64,000 bases of DNA from Bacteroidales bacterium (GTDB taxonomy: Bacteria; Bacteroidota; Bacteroidia; Bacteroidales; Bacteroidaceae), in assembly GCA_004557035.1 (NCBI GenBank), contig SFFB01000007.1, positions 1-64,000 of the forward strand. The letters run 5' to 3'. Shown in pieces: positions 38,465 to 47,624 of the stretch. The notes below the pieces were generated by a model. That model was not told the DNA's origin. It did no database searches and saw only the letters and a list, made by a program, of their open reading frames with translations. Numbering within the stretch: the first letter of the stretch is position 1; the number at the start of each line of letters is the position of its first letter. Both the position numbers and the translations under genes were made by a program.

Positions 38465-38508
38465 GGACCTGTCTGTTGTTTCATCAACAAGGCAGGTCCG
38501 CTTTTTTA
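38465..38508 (+). terminator. Rho-independent terminator of rplS
   Basis: CGGACCTG (38465-38472) pairs with CAGGTCCG (38494-38501), with inner TTGTT/AACAA pairing, then T6. Confidence 0.92.
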
Positions 38509-38546
38509 TGACTGATTTGATGGTCACGGCCTTATAGGAAAGAGGA

Positions 38547-39629
38547 CTATTCAAAATGGAACACACCGTCACCATCGGTCAAGAAGACGGGGGAGGCTTG
38601 GTGGATCCTGCCGACCTTGTCGCGCAAACGAATTTCGGGCAGGCCGGTTTCGCCCAATACTTCTTCCATCTCCACCTCTTCGTCAAAGACTGAGACCGAA
38701 GCCTCGACAGGCAAGGCGTAAAAGAGCGGACCGCGCCGCAAGGCTTTGGAGTGGTTCTCCCCGGGCAGGTCGACCCAACGGGGCTGCACGGGCAGGTCAA
38801 AAAGCACCTCGTCGCCACTGTTCCACTTGCGGCGGATGACCACATAGCCGCGCTCAATCTTCGCGTCAAACCATTCGCGACCGTTCACATAGACCACGTA
38901 AGGCAACGCAGGCGAGCGGAGCCAACCGTCCCAAAGGCTCACATCATCAAGACCGGCAGCCCACATCGGCACTCTCACTCTGACGGTCAAGGGATAGCCA
39001 CCGTGGCGAAGGCCGGAGAGACGGATTTTGACCCGACCGTCGTAAGGCATCGCCGTGAGCTGGTCCACGACCACCTGCGTACCGGCCGCTTGCATCCGTG
39101 CCGTGTTGTTGAGAAACAGATTGACCCAAAGGCCCTCGTCGTCAACGGCATAGACGCGACCCGTCGCCGTGGTCAGGGTCTGAGCAGCCAGACGCGTGGC
39201 ATAAGAGCGACCGGCAGAGGGTTGCACCAATTGCAACAAACGTCCGTGTACGGCGCGTTCCATAGCCTCAAAGCCATCGGCACGACCGGTTGCCACAAAA
39301 AGCTGAGCAGCCTCGTCGGCCAGTGCGGCATCGGCCTCAACCCGGCCGTCTGCAGTGGCTGCGTTCATCCCCAACACGCCCAGAGCGGGCCGAGTCTGCT
39401 TGGTCCAGTGTTTCAAAAGTTTCTTGGCCGACGACGCCGGGACAAAGGTTTTCTCGGTCACGTCAGGGAATAAGGCCGTGGCCATACCGCGCCAATCGGC
39501 CTCACCACCACCCCAGGCCACCACGCTATCAGCCGGCACAAACTGCACGGCGTCCTGTCGCTGCGACTTGACGGTTAAAGGAGAAATAAGAAGAAGGAGG
39601 AGAAAAAGAGGAAAATGGATTTTTTTCAT
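38547..39629 (-). CDS. Secreted protein with GH127-like C-terminal domains only
   Basis: 360 residues. ATG 39629 gives the signal peptide MKKIHFPLFLLLLLISPLTV. From ~residue 165 the sequence follows the C-terminal beta domains of GH127/DUF1680 beta-L-arabinofuranosidases: DEGLWVNLFLNNTARM, MPYDGRVKIRLSG, RVRVPMWA, GYVVIRRKWNSGDEVLFDLP and ALRRGPLFYALP. The ~400-residue alpha/alpha barrel with the catalytic Cys/Glu zinc site of the family is absent; only ~130 residues with a short helical piece (LFPDVTEKTFVPASSAKKLL) precede the beta part. It is probably not an active GH127 enzyme: either a degenerate remnant or a binding protein. AlkD-like gene lies upstream in the same direction (33-nt gap). 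Confidence 0.72.
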   Translation of the reverse strand: MKKIHFPLFLLLLLISPLTVKSQRQDAVQFVPADSVVAWGGGEADWRGMATALFPDVTEKTFVPASSAKKLLKHWTKQTRPALGVLGMNAATADGRVEADAALADEAAQLFVATGRADGFEAMERAVHGRLLQLVQPSAGRSYATRLAAQTLTTATGRVYAVDDEGLWVNLFLNNTARMQAAGTQVVVDQLTAMPYDGRVKIRLSGLRHGGYPLTVRVRVPMWAAGLDDVSLWDGWLRSPALPYVVYVNGREWFDAKIERGYVVIRRKWNSGDEVLFDLPVQPRWVDLPGENHSKALRRGPLFYALPVEASVSVFDEEVEMEEVLGETGLPEIRLRDKVGRIHQASPVFLTDGDGVFHFE

Positions 39630-39662
39630 AAACAAAGTATTGTCTGTCAACCCATTGAGGAT

Positions 39663-40403
39663 TTATTTGCGGTTGGCGGCACGCAACTGCTTGCCCAAGT
39701 CCGAGAGCCGGACACGCACCTCGGCGGGCGTGCGCAGCGAATCGGCCATTTTCTGCAGGGCCATCAGTCCCACTTCGGCAGGCACTTTCAGAGAACTGAT
39801 AACCTTAAGTGTCGCTTCGGGTTTGTCGAGCACCCAAATGGAGAGCAACCACGCCGCTGCCATTTGCGCGTAATAGTCACGTAGGGTCATTTGCGTCAAT
39901 GCCTCGAGCACCTCTTCGCGCCAAACGGCGGCACGATAGTGACTCAACCACACCACCAGCGCAAAACGCTGACGATATTCGTCCTGACTTTGAGCCTGAG
40001 AAACCAGATAGGGCCAGAAGAGTTCACGATGACGTTGCACGAGTTTGAACGTGGCGCAACAAGAGTCGCAAACCGACCAATTGTCGACAAGTCGCACAAA
40101 ACGATCGACGACATCAAGGCAACGACGGCCATCTTTGCAGCCACAGCCCAACACCATGCCACAGAGCATCTGCTCTTCAAACGTGGCAGGTTGCAGCAAG
40201 GCATTGAAGACGGGTTCCCAACCATAGGCCGCCACCAGTTCACGCGCCAAGTCCTTCAGCCGAGGCACTCTCACGCCCATCAAAGGTCTGACGCCAGAAG
40301 GCAAAAGCCGCCGTGAGGTTTCGGCATAAGCGGGCTCGGCCATCTCCTGAAGCCGGTCACGCATATGCAGCAATAGGTCTTTTTCTGCGATCATCGGACA
40401 CAT
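39663..40403 (-). CDS. DNA alkylation repair protein (AlkD-like HEAT repeat)
   Basis: 246 residues of the AlkD/AlkC-like DNA alkylation repair family. There are helical HEAT-like repeats throughout, with the conserved GVRVPRLKDLARELV, NWSVCDSCC and ALTQMTLRDYYAQMAAAWLL segments. Members excise or bind alkylated bases such as 3-methyladenine. The start is ATG 40403; a second ATG three codons in (40394) is equally possible. It is close behind TAACTTTG (40423-40430), so the leader is very short. It is probably cotranscribed with the GH127-like gene downstream. Confidence 0.85.
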   Translation of the reverse strand: MCPMIAEKDLLLHMRDRLQEMAEPAYAETSRRLLPSGVRPLMGVRVPRLKDLARELVAAYGWEPVFNALLQPATFEEQMLCGMVLGCGCKDGRRCLDVVDRFVRLVDNWSVCDSCCATFKLVQRHRELFWPYLVSQAQSQDEYRQRFALVVWLSHYRAAVWREEVLEALTQMTLRDYYAQMAAAWLLSIWVLDKPEATLKVISSLKVPAEVGLMALQKMADSLRTPAEVRVRLSDLGKQLRAANRK

Positions 40404-40422
40404 ATTATATATAGATATATTG

Positions 40423-40430
40423 CAAAGTTA
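40423..40430 (-). promoter_or_regulatory. Putative -7 element of the AlkD-like gene
   Basis: TAACTTTG on the minus strand, 19 nt upstream of the start codon at 40403, matches TAnnTTTG. Confidence 0.5.
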
Positions 40431-40589
40431 GTGGCTTGGCGCCGTAACCAGGCTGTCCAAAGCCTTTTTAACGTTTATCCCCGTACGAAATACGACACAC
40501 TCGGTGGGGTCAGCGTGCCATTTCGCTAAAAAAAGACGGCATCAAACCATATTTTTGCAAGATAATGAACGTGTTAACGATAAAATGTC

Positions 40590-40597
40590 TACATTTG
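40590..40597 (+). promoter_or_regulatory. Putative -7 element of the leu operon
   Basis: TACATTTG upstream of the leader peptide (starts 40626). It matches TAnnTTTG; no TTTG is seen at 20-nt spacing. Confidence 0.5.
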
Positions 40598-40625
40598 CAA
40601 ATGCAAGAACAACAAAACACGCAGT

Positions 40626-40700
40626 ATGACCAGTCACAACCTGACCATTATCGGCCGACTTAGCAGCCTCATTCTATCTTCGCAAGAAGCGCGGAAGTGA
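40626..40700 (+). CDS. Putative leucine/isoleucine leader peptide
   Basis: 24 codons: MTSHNLTIIGRLSSLILSSQ then EARK and TGA. It has four leucines (CTG, CTT, CTC, CTA) and three isoleucines, concentrated at codons 6-17. It lies between a -7 element and a terminator-like hairpin (40755-40793) ahead of leuA, the layout of a translation-coupled attenuator. The Leu plus Ile content suits an operon that serves leucine and, through the second synthase, possibly isoleucine. No Shine-Dalgarno is evident, which is normal in this phylum. Confidence 0.65.
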   Translation: MTSHNLTIIGRLSSLILSSQEARK

Positions 40701-40754
40701 GATGCTGTGGCATACCCGAGAGTTTTTCTCTGTTCGATAAGGTTAAGACATACG

Positions 40755-40793
40755 GGTCTTTCTCACTCCGAAGGGTGACGAAAGGCCTTTTTT
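40755..40793 (+). terminator. Attenuator terminator of the leu operon
   Basis: GGTCTTTC-T-CACTC pairs with GGGTG-A-CGAAAGGCC across a short CGAA loop, followed by T6 (40788-40793). It sits 55 nt after the leader peptide stop and 58 nt before leuA. CTTCGCAAGAAGCG and GATGCTGTGGCATA just upstream could form competing stems. Confidence 0.75.
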
Positions 40794-40850
40794 CTTATCC
40801 ACAAGTTCCATCAGCCAACAAAAACAATACATAAATAAAAACGACACAAA

Positions 40851-42347
40851 ATGAGCGACAGACTTTATATTTTCGACACGACGCTCCGCGACGGCGAGCA
40901 GGTGCCGGGTTGTCAACTCAACACCGTAGAAAAAATCCAAGTTGCCAAACAGCTCGAAGCCTTAGGCGTAGACGTCATTGAGGCCGGTTTCCCCATCTCG
41001 AGCCCGGGCGACTTCAACTCGGTCATAGAGATTTCAAAGGCCGTGACCTGGCCCACGATTTGCGCCCTCACCCGCGCCGTGCAGAAAGACATCGACTGCG
41101 CCGCCGAGGCCTTGCAGTATGCCAAGCACAAACGCATCCACACGGGCATCGGCACCAGCGACAGCCACATCAAATACAAGTTCAACTCCAACAGAGAGGA
41201 AATCATCGAGCGCGCCGTGGCGGCAGTAAAATATGCCAAAAGATACGTCGAAGACGTGGAATTTTATGCCGAAGACGCCGGCCGTACAGACAACGAGTAT
41301 CTGGCCCGGGTGGTCGAAGCCGTCATCAAGGCCGGCGCTACAGTGGTCAACATCCCCGACACCACGGGCTACTGCCTGCCGCGTGTGTATGGTGAGAAAA
41401 TCAAATACCTGATGGACCACGTGGACGGCATAGACCGCGCCATCATTTCCACCCACTGCCACAACGACTTGGGCATGGCCACGGCCTGTACGCTCGAGGG
41501 CGTGCTCAACGGTGCCCGTCAGGTGGAGGTGACCATCAACGGCATCGGCGAGCGTGCCGGCAACACGAGCGAAGAAGAGATTGCCATGATACTCAAGTGC
41601 CACCACGACCTTGACATACAGACCAACATCAACACCCAGAAGATTGCCGGCACCAGCCGTATGGTCAGCTCGTTGATGAATATGCCCGTGCAGCCCAACA
41701 AAGCCATCGTGGGCCGCAACGCCTTTGCCCACTCTTCGGGCATCCATCAAGACGGCGTGTTGAAAAACGTGGAGACCTACGAAATCATCAATCCCAAAGA
41801 CGTGGGCATCGACGACAACGCCATCATCCTTACGGCTCGCTCGGGTCACGCGGCCCTGAAACACCGTCTCGAAGTGCTGGGTGTCGACCTCACCGATCAG
41901 AAGCTCGACAAAATTTATGAAGAGTTCCTCAAACTGGCCGACAAGAAAAAAGAAGTCACCGACGACGACATTCTCGTGCTGGCCGGTTCGGAAAGAGCCA
42001 ATGCCCACAGCATCAAACTGGACTACCTGCAGGTGACCAGCGGTCACGGCATACGTCCTGTGGCAGCCATCATCCTCGACATTGCCGGCCAGAAGTTCAA
42101 TGCCGCCGCTGAGGGCAACGGTCCGGTGGACGCCGCCATCAACGCCCTCAAAGACATCATCAAGAAGCAGATGGTGCTCAAAGAGTTTACCATTCAGGCC
42201 ATCAACCGTGGCAGCAACGACGTGGGCAAAGTACACATGCAGGTGGAATACGACGGCCAGATTTATTACGGCTTTGGTGCCAACACCGACATTGTGGCGG
42301 CCAGCGTCGAGGCTTATATTGACTGCATCAACAAGTTTAAGGCATGA
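40851..42347 (+). CDS. leuA: 2-isopropylmalate synthase
   Basis: 498 residues. It condenses acetyl-CoA with 2-oxoisovalerate, the first committed step of leucine synthesis. The HMGL-like catalytic barrel begins [16 protein letters not shown], with the metal-binding [12 protein letters not shown] (HxH) and [13 protein letters not shown] blocks. The C-terminal third is the LeuA dimer/allosteric domain ([17 protein letters not shown] ... [13 protein letters not shown]) that binds leucine. Length is typical. It is preceded by the leader peptide and attenuator, and the next gene overlaps its stop by 4 nt. Confidence 0.95.
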   Translation: MSDRLYIFDTTLRDGEQVPGCQLNTVEKIQVAKQLEALGVDVIEAGFPISSPGDFNSVIEISKAVTWPTICALTRAVQKDIDCAAEALQYAKHKRIHTGIGTSDSHIKYKFNSNREEIIERAVAAVKYAKRYVEDVEFYAEDAGRTDNEYLARVVEAVIKAGATVVNIPDTTGYCLPRVYGEKIKYLMDHVDGIDRAIISTHCHNDLGMATACTLEGVLNGARQVEVTINGIGERAGNTSEEEIAMILKCHHDLDIQTNINTQKIAGTSRMVSSLMNMPVQPNKAIVGRNAFAHSSGIHQDGVLKNVETYEIINPKDVGIDDNAIILTARSGHAALKHRLEVLGVDLTDQKLDKIYEEFLKLADKKKEVTDDDILVLAGSERANAHSIKLDYLQVTSGHGIRPVAAIILDIAGQKFNAAAEGNGPVDAAINALKDIIKKQMVLKEFTIQAINRGSNDVGKVHMQVEYDGQIYYGFGANTDIVAASVEAYIDCINKFKA

Positions 42348-42634
42348 ACGGCATCTTCCCCAAACGTCTGCTCATCCCTGCCTTCGTGAGTTTGGTGTCG
42401 GTCTTGGCCGCACCGCTCTATCTTTTCGGCAACGTGCAACTCATCTCACCAAGCACGTCGGGCTTCGTCAATGTGCTCATCTACATCGTCCAAAACCTGC
42501 TGTGGCTTGCCCCAGTGGTTTTGTTCTTCTTCAGCCTTGAGCTCCACCGCCATGAGCACGAGCGTCTGGCTCTGAGTTTGGCCTTGGTCAATGTACTGCT
42601 GGCCTTCGCCGCACTCGCCCTGCCTTTCGTCTAA
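42344..42634 (+). CDS. Small membrane protein in the leu operon
   Basis: 96 residues. Its ATG overlaps the leuA stop (ATGA), showing translational coupling. There are three hydrophobic helices: [37 protein letters not shown] and [18 protein letters not shown], the last two split by [10 protein letters not shown]. No family is recognised. Its fixed place between leuA and leuC suggests a role with branched-chain amino acids or precursors, but nothing in the sequence shows it. Confidence 0.8.
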   Translation: MNGIFPKRLLIPAFVSLVSVLAAPLYLFGNVQLISPSTSGFVNVLIYIVQNLLWLAPVVLFFFSLELHRHEHERLALSLALVNVLLAFAALALPFV

Positions 42635-42664
42635 CTCCAAACCGCAACCATTCCTATTATATAT

Positions 42665-44041
42665 ATGAATACCCTTTTCGATAAAATCTGGGACAGCCAT
42701 GTGGTTCAACATGTGCAAGATGGTCCCGACCAACTCTACATCGACCGCCTCTATATGCACGAGGTGACCAGCCCGCAGGCCTTTGCCGGCATGCGTGAGC
42801 GCGGATTGAAACCCTTCCGTCCCGAGCGTATCTTTTGTATGCCCGACCACAACACGCCGACTCACGACCAAGACAAACCCATAGCCGACCCCGTGTCGAA
42901 AAAACAAGTTGACACTCTGGCAAAAAACTGCCAAGACTTCGGTTTGACACATTTCGGTATGCTCCACCCCAACAACGGCATCATCCATGTCGTTGGTCCG
43001 GAGCAGGGACTTTCTCTGCCGGGTATGACCATCGTTTGTGGCGACTCTCACACGTCGACTCACGGCGGTCTGGGAGCCGTGGCCTTTGGCATCGGTACGT
43101 CGGAGGTTGAAATGGTTTTGGCCTCGCAGTGTATTCTCCAGGCCAAGCCGCGCTCCATGCGCATCACCGTCGACGGGCAGCTGGGGCAAGGCGTCACCGC
43201 CAAAGACCTCGCGCTCTACATTATGAGTCAAATCACCACCAGCGGTGCCACGGGCTATTTTGTGGAATATGCCGGTGAAGCCGTGCGCAGCCTGTCGATG
43301 GAGGGCCGCTTGACGCTCTGCAACCTGTCGATAGAGATGGGCGCCCGTGGTGGTTTCATTGCTCCCGACGAAAAGACTTTCGAATACATCAAAGGCAAAC
43401 CCTATGCCCCCCAAGGCGAAGAGTGGGACAAGGCCGTGGCTTATTGGCGCACCCTCAAGAGCGGCGACGACGCTGTGTTTGACAAAGAAGTGCGCTTCGA
43501 CGCTGCCGACATTGCGCCCATGATTACCTACGGCACCAATCCCGGCATGGGTATGGCCATCGACGCTGCCATTCCCCAACCGGCTAATGCATCCGATGTC
43601 AAAGCCCTGGAATATATGCAGTTCAACGCCGGCGAGCAGTTGCTGGGCCACGCTGTTGACTATGTCTTCTTGGGTGCCTGCACCAACGGCCGCATCGAAG
43701 ACTTCCGTGCCTTTGCCGGCTTGGTGCGTGGCCGCAAAAAAGCACCCGGAGTCACCGCTTGGCTCGTACCGGGTTCGTGGTTGGTTTTGGGACAAATCAA
43801 GGCCGAAGGTCTCGACAAGATTTTGGAGGAGGCTGGTTTTGAAATTCGCCAACCGGGATGCTCGGCTTGTCTAGCCATGAACGACGACAAAATTCCGGCA
43901 GGCTGTCTGAGCGTGTCGACGTCAAACCGCAACTTTGAAGGCCGCCAGGGGCCGGGCAGCCGCACCTGTCTGGCTTCGCCGCTCACCGCCGCTGCTGCTG
44001 CCGTGACGGGTGTCATCACCGACCCGCGCACCTTAATGTAA
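42665..44041 (+). CDS. leuC: 3-isopropylmalate dehydratase large subunit
   Basis: 458 residues of the aconitase family. It isomerises 2- to 3-isopropylmalate with LeuD and can hydrate citraconate in the citramalate route. [4Fe-4S] ligands lie in [12 protein letters not shown] and [12 protein letters not shown]. Other markers are [20 protein letters not shown] and [11 protein letters not shown]. Length is normal. It is 30 nt after the small membrane protein gene and 18 nt before leuD. Confidence 0.96.
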   Translation: MNTLFDKIWDSHVVQHVQDGPDQLYIDRLYMHEVTSPQAFAGMRERGLKPFRPERIFCMPDHNTPTHDQDKPIADPVSKKQVDTLAKNCQDFGLTHFGMLHPNNGIIHVVGPEQGLSLPGMTIVCGDSHTSTHGGLGAVAFGIGTSEVEMVLASQCILQAKPRSMRITVDGQLGQGVTAKDLALYIMSQITTSGATGYFVEYAGEAVRSLSMEGRLTLCNLSIEMGARGGFIAPDEKTFEYIKGKPYAPQGEEWDKAVAYWRTLKSGDDAVFDKEVRFDAADIAPMITYGTNPGMGMAIDAAIPQPANASDVKALEYMQFNAGEQLLGHAVDYVFLGACTNGRIEDFRAFAGLVRGRKKAPGVTAWLVPGSWLVLGQIKAEGLDKILEEAGFEIRQPGCSACLAMNDDKIPAGCLSVSTSNRNFEGRQGPGSRTCLASPLTAAAAAVTGVITDPRTLM

Positions 44042-44059
44042 ACCTTCATTAGCTTCATC

Positions 44060-44650
44060 ATGAAAGAAAAGTTCAATATCATCGATAGCACCTGTGTGCC
44101 CCTTCCTCTTGAGAATGTCGACACCGACCAGATTATTCCTGCCCGCTTCCTCAAAGCGACAGACAAGGAAGGCTTCGGCGAAAACCTGTTCCGCGACTGG
44201 CGCTATGCCCCCGATGGCACTAAGCGCGACTTTGTGCTCAACGACCCGCGTTATGGCGGCTGCGTACTCGTAGCCGGCAAAAACTTCGGTTGCGGTTCGA
44301 GCCGCGAACACGCCGCCTGGGCCATAGCCGGCTATGGTTTCCGTGCCGTGGTGAGCAGCTTCTTTGCCGATATTCACAAACAAAACGAACTCAACAATTT
44401 CGTCTTGCCCGTGGTGGTGAGCGAAGGCTTCCTCGCCCGGTTGTTTGAGGCTATCGAAAAAGACCCCGCCACCCGTGTGGTCATCGACCTGCCCAATCAG
44501 ACCATCACCAACAAGGCCAACGACGAGACCGAACACTTCGACATCAACGGCTACAAGAAATACTGCCTCGAGAATGCCCTCGACGACATCGACTTCTTGA
44601 TGGAAAACAAAGACAAGACCCTCGACTATGAACGCGCCAATGCCCGCTAA
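44060..44650 (+). CDS. leuD: 3-isopropylmalate dehydratase small subunit
   Basis: 196 residues. The swivelling aconitase C-terminal-type domain is recognised by LENVDTDQIIPARFL, AGKNFGCGSSREHAAWAI and GFRAVVSSFFADI. It forms the LeuCD heterodimer. Its last 23 nt overlap the start of the next synthase gene. Confidence 0.96.
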   Translation: MKEKFNIIDSTCVPLPLENVDTDQIIPARFLKATDKEGFGENLFRDWRYAPDGTKRDFVLNDPRYGGCVLVAGKNFGCGSSREHAAWAIAGYGFRAVVSSFFADIHKQNELNNFVLPVVVSEGFLARLFEAIEKDPATRVVIDLPNQTITNKANDETEHFDINGYKKYCLENALDDIDFLMENKDKTLDYERANAR

Positions 44651-46232
44651 AGGGGCGCCCTCCACTTCATCTCTCACCGAAACGCCCACGCCGCGACACA
44701 TCGAAATTATGGACACCACGCTCCGCGATGGTGAACAGACGAGCGGCGTGTCTTTCCTGCCTCACGAGAAACTCCAGATTGCCCGCAAACTGCTGCGCGA
44801 CGTCAAGGTGGACCGTGTCGAGGTGGCTTCGGCACGCGTGTCGGAGGGCGAGCGTGAAGCGGTCACCGGCATCTGTGCATGGGCAGCCAAAAAGGGTTTC
44901 TTGAAACGCGTGGAAGTGTTGGGATTCATCGACCGCCATGTGTCGATTGACTGGATTTATGGCTGTGGCGGCCGCGTAGTCAACCTGCTGTCGAAAGGCT
45001 CGTTGCGCCACTGCACCCTCCAGTTGAAAAAGACGCCCGAAGAGCATCTGGCCGACATACGCCACGAAATAGACTATGCCGTGTCGCTCGGTATGGACGT
45101 CAACCTCTATCTCGAGGACTGGTCCAACGGCATAAAAGACAGTCCCGACTATGTGGCCGGCCTCATCGACGGCCTGAAAGACTCTGGGGTGAAGCGCTTT
45201 ATGCTGCCCGACACGCTCGGCGTGCTCAACCCCTTCACGACCGAGGCATTCTTCAAGACCATGCGCTCACGCTGGCCGGAATTGCATTTCGACTTCCACG
45301 CCCACAACGACTACGACCTGGCTGTGGCCAATGCTGCCACGGCTGTGCGCTGTGGGGCACAAGGCCTCCACACAGCCGTCAACGGTTTGGGCGAACGGGC
45401 TGGCAACGCCCCCCTGTCGAGCCTTGTGGCCGTCATTCACGACCAACTGCAACTGACCACTTCGATAGACGAAAGCCGGCTCTATGAGACGAGCCGTCTC
45501 GTGGAGAGTTACAGCGGCATCGTGGTGCCTCCCGGCCGACCGATTGTGGGAGAGAATGTCTTCACGCAGGTTGCCGGCGTCCACGCTGACGGCGACAACA
45601 AGTCGGCGCTCTATTGCAATGCCCTCTTGCCGGAGCGTTTCGGCCGTGTGCGGGAATATGCCTTAGGCAAGAATAGCGGTAAGGCCAACATCCTGAAAAA
45701 CCTTGAAGCCTACGGTCTGGAACTGAGTTCGGACGAGGCCCGGCAGGTGACGCAACGCATCATCGAACTGGGCGACCGCAAAGAGGTGGTCACCCAAGAC
45801 GACCTGCCTTATATCGTCTCTGACGTACTGGGTTATTCCACGCCGCAATCGCGTGTCAAGTTGCTGAGTTATTTTGCCACCACGGCCTATGGCCTCATGC
45901 CCACGGCCTCGCTCAAAGTGGAAATTGACGGCGAGACCTACGAGGCCCATGCCACCGGCGGCGGCCAGTACGACGCCTTCATGCACGGCTTGCGCGACAT
46001 CTACGAGCACCGTCTCGGCCGCCCCTTCCCCACCCTCTCGGGCTATTATGTCACCATCCCGCCGGGTGGTCGCACCGACGCCCTTGTGCAGGCCGTCATC
46101 ACCTGGACCTTAGACGGCCGCACCATACGCACACGCGGTCTCGACGCCGACCAGACCCACGCCGCCATAAAGGCCACCATCAAGATGCTGGAACTGCTCG
46201 AAGACCAGCCGGCCACGATAGGTCAAGAATAA
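44628..46232 (+). CDS. Second 2-isopropylmalate/citramalate synthase-type enzyme
   Basis: 534 residues. HMGL-like catalytic domain: [36 protein letters not shown] (HxH metal site) and VNGLGERAGNAPLSS. The C-terminal regulatory LeuA_dimer-like domain (~400-525) has TASLKVEIDGETYEAHATGG. It is diverged from the first leuA in this operon. Bacteroidales commonly carry this second enzyme, annotated either as 2-isopropylmalate synthase or (R)-citramalate synthase (isoleucine from pyruvate); the sequence alone does not decide. The start is ATG 44628 or 44640, both overlapping leuD, which implies coupling. leuB does not follow; tRNA-Leu is next. Confidence 0.88.
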   Translation: MNAPMPAKGAPSTSSLTETPTPRHIEIMDTTLRDGEQTSGVSFLPHEKLQIARKLLRDVKVDRVEVASARVSEGEREAVTGICAWAAKKGFLKRVEVLGFIDRHVSIDWIYGCGGRVVNLLSKGSLRHCTLQLKKTPEEHLADIRHEIDYAVSLGMDVNLYLEDWSNGIKDSPDYVAGLIDGLKDSGVKRFMLPDTLGVLNPFTTEAFFKTMRSRWPELHFDFHAHNDYDLAVANAATAVRCGAQGLHTAVNGLGERAGNAPLSSLVAVIHDQLQLTTSIDESRLYETSRLVESYSGIVVPPGRPIVGENVFTQVAGVHADGDNKSALYCNALLPERFGRVREYALGKNSGKANILKNLEAYGLELSSDEARQVTQRIIELGDRKEVVTQDDLPYIVSDVLGYSTPQSRVKLLSYFATTAYGLMPTASLKVEIDGETYEAHATGGGQYDAFMHGLRDIYEHRLGRPFPTLSGYYVTIPPGGRTDALVQAVITWTLDGRTIRTRGLDADQTHAAIKATIKMLELLEDQPATIGQE

Positions 46233-46294
46233 AAGCAGAGCAAGAGTTTTGTAATTCCACAAGTTTTACATACTTTTGCACACGGAAAAATCCG

Positions 46295-46380
46295 GCTCGA
46301 ATGGTGGAATCGGTAGACACGAAAGACTTAAAATCTTTTGGCCAGTGATGGTCGTGCGGGTTCAAGTCCCGCTTCGAGTA
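46295..46380 (+). tRNA. tRNA-Leu (TAA)
   Basis: An 86-nt class II tRNA: acceptor GCTCGAA/TTCGAGT, D-arm TGGTGGAATCGGTAGACAC, anticodon loop with TAA (GACTTAAAATC), a long variable arm (TTTTGGCCAGTGATGGTCGTG region) and T-loop GGTTCAAGTCC. CCA is not encoded. It lies just behind the leucine operon. Confidence 0.95.
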
Positions 46381-46381
46381 C

Positions 46382-46423
46382 ACAAAGCGCCGCTTAATCT
46401 GTGAAGGTTAAGCGGCGCTTTGT
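46382..46423 (+). terminator. Hairpin after tRNA-Leu
   Basis: ACAAAGCGCCGCTTAA pairs perfectly (16 bp) with TTAAGCGGCGCTTTGT across a 10-nt loop. Confidence 0.8.
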
Positions 46424-46429
46424 TTGGGG

Positions 46430-46643
46430 CACCGGCATAGTTTTGTGAAGCAATGGACATGTTGCTTTTAGTCACTCTTTTCTGGCTCTTCACTTCCTTC
46501 GTTCTTCCGACAAGTGCTACGGTTTCACTCTTGGGCATGAGGTGCTCGATTAAGTCCGGGTTCAGCGAGTCAATTGAAATTGCTTTAGTCACCACGCCGC
46601 CACGCGCATCTTTGGCTAAAGCCATCGGCTCGTTCATCATCAC
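46430..46643 (-). pseudogene. Relic with a tonB-like segment
   Basis: The minus-strand frame contains TKEVKSQKRVTKSNMSIASQ then NYAG, which matches TonB residues ~132-155 (TKEVKSQDKVTKSNISIASQ then DYAG) encoded at 22486-22555; the DNA is also clearly similar. Before it is KAISIDSLNPDLIEHLMPKS ETVAL, which looks like the LNPDxIExxxxLK stretch of plug/TonB-associated proteins. The frame then runs into the tRNA-Leu terminator hairpin and tRNA, with no TonB_C domain. It is probably a truncated second tonB-type gene. Confidence 0.65.
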
Positions 46644-46850
46644 CCAAATGCGAGAGTAAATCTGTTCGACCTGCTTTTTTGTGCCACACCAACATTCAGG
46701 CTAAAGAGGCAGACCGGCAAACAAGTCTTTTTCCAATCATTGCCACACACGCAAAATTAAAGTTTAACATCTCGCTAATTATAATGGAAGCCATAGGGCG
46801 TTCCCTAAAACAAAATGTGATTTTCATCAAACAGAACAAACCAAACATAG

Positions 46851-46976
46851 CCCTTATCCCTATACCCAAAAGTTTGCCTTTTTCCCAATCACACAATCAC
46901 ACGCCTGTAAGCGATTGATATATTGGCATTTGCGGTGACTGGACGCTCCAGTCACGTCCAATCACGCCAATCACAG
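46851..46976 (+). repeat. Interspersed palindromic repeat, copy 2
   Basis: Shares CCCTTAT..., GCCTTTTTCCCAATCACACA and ATCACACG with copy 1 (7625-7734). It ends with the perfect palindrome GTGACTGGA-CGC-TCCAGTCAC and CAATCACGCCAATCACAGG. The 46644-47075 gap contains nothing else recognisable. Confidence 0.7.
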
Positions 46977-47075
46977 GTGGTCGCCAGCGCGGTTTGAATA
47001 AACAAAAATGGCGGAGTGGCGCATTTTTTAGCATTTTTGCATAGCATTCAGCCCTCTTGCGGTGTATAAGACAAT

Positions 47076-47624
47076 ATGAAAGCCTCCGAAAACTTCAAAT
47101 CAAACATTCTGGCCATGCGTGCAGCCGCCCTGCGCGAGGCTATGGACGTCTTGGGTGAAACCGAAGAGGCCGAAGACATCACGCAAGAGGTGTTGCTCAA
47201 ACTGTGGGAAAGGCGCGAAAGTCTCGACACTGACCCGAAACGACAGGCAGCCTATGCCGGACAAACGGCACGCAACAAGGCGCTCAACCTGGTGCGCGAC
47301 CGCAAGCGCCACCCCATTGTGGGGCTGTTCAGACGACGAAACGACGACGATGAAGAGGACGACGAAGACCGCCCCATCACCGCACTGGGCACCGGCGACA
47401 CGCCGCAACGCCACCTCGAAAACAAAGAGATGCAGCAAATCTATCTGGCGGCCCTGCGCCGTCTGCCGCCCACCTGGCGCCGCATCGTGATGATGCGCAA
47501 CGACGACGATCTCTCTTTCGCCCACATTGCCCAAATCACGGGTTCGACCGAATCGGCCGTGCGCGGCACACTGAGCAAAGCACGCCAACGACTCTTTCAA
47601 CTCATCAAAAACCAACTGCAATGA
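47076..47624 (+). CDS. ECF-type RNA polymerase sigma factor
   Basis: 182 residues. Region 2 lies at ~10-80 (ALREAMDVLGETEEAEDITQ, EVLLKLWERRESL), then an acidic linker (RRRNDDDEEDDEDRP). Region 4 is at ~125-180 with the helix-turn-helix SFAHIAQITGSTESAVRGTL SKARQRL. The gene overlaps its downstream partner by 4 nt (ATGA), typical of a sigma/anti-sigma pair. The target genes may be the secreted protein and outer membrane protein that follow (inference). Confidence 0.92.
   Translation: MKASENFKSNILAMRAAALREAMDVLGETEEAEDITQEVLLKLWERRESLDTDPKRQAAYAGQTARNKALNLVRDRKRHPIVGLFRRRNDDDEEDDEDRPITALGTGDTPQRHLENKEMQQIYLAALRRLPPTWRRIVMMRNDDDLSFAHIAQITGSTESAVRGTLSKARQRLFQLIKNQLQ

Noticed and set aside
46679..46918. 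79-codon open frame between the tonB relic and the sigma factor
   Set aside because: It is AT-rich, runs into the interspersed repeat and shows no conserved-looking features.
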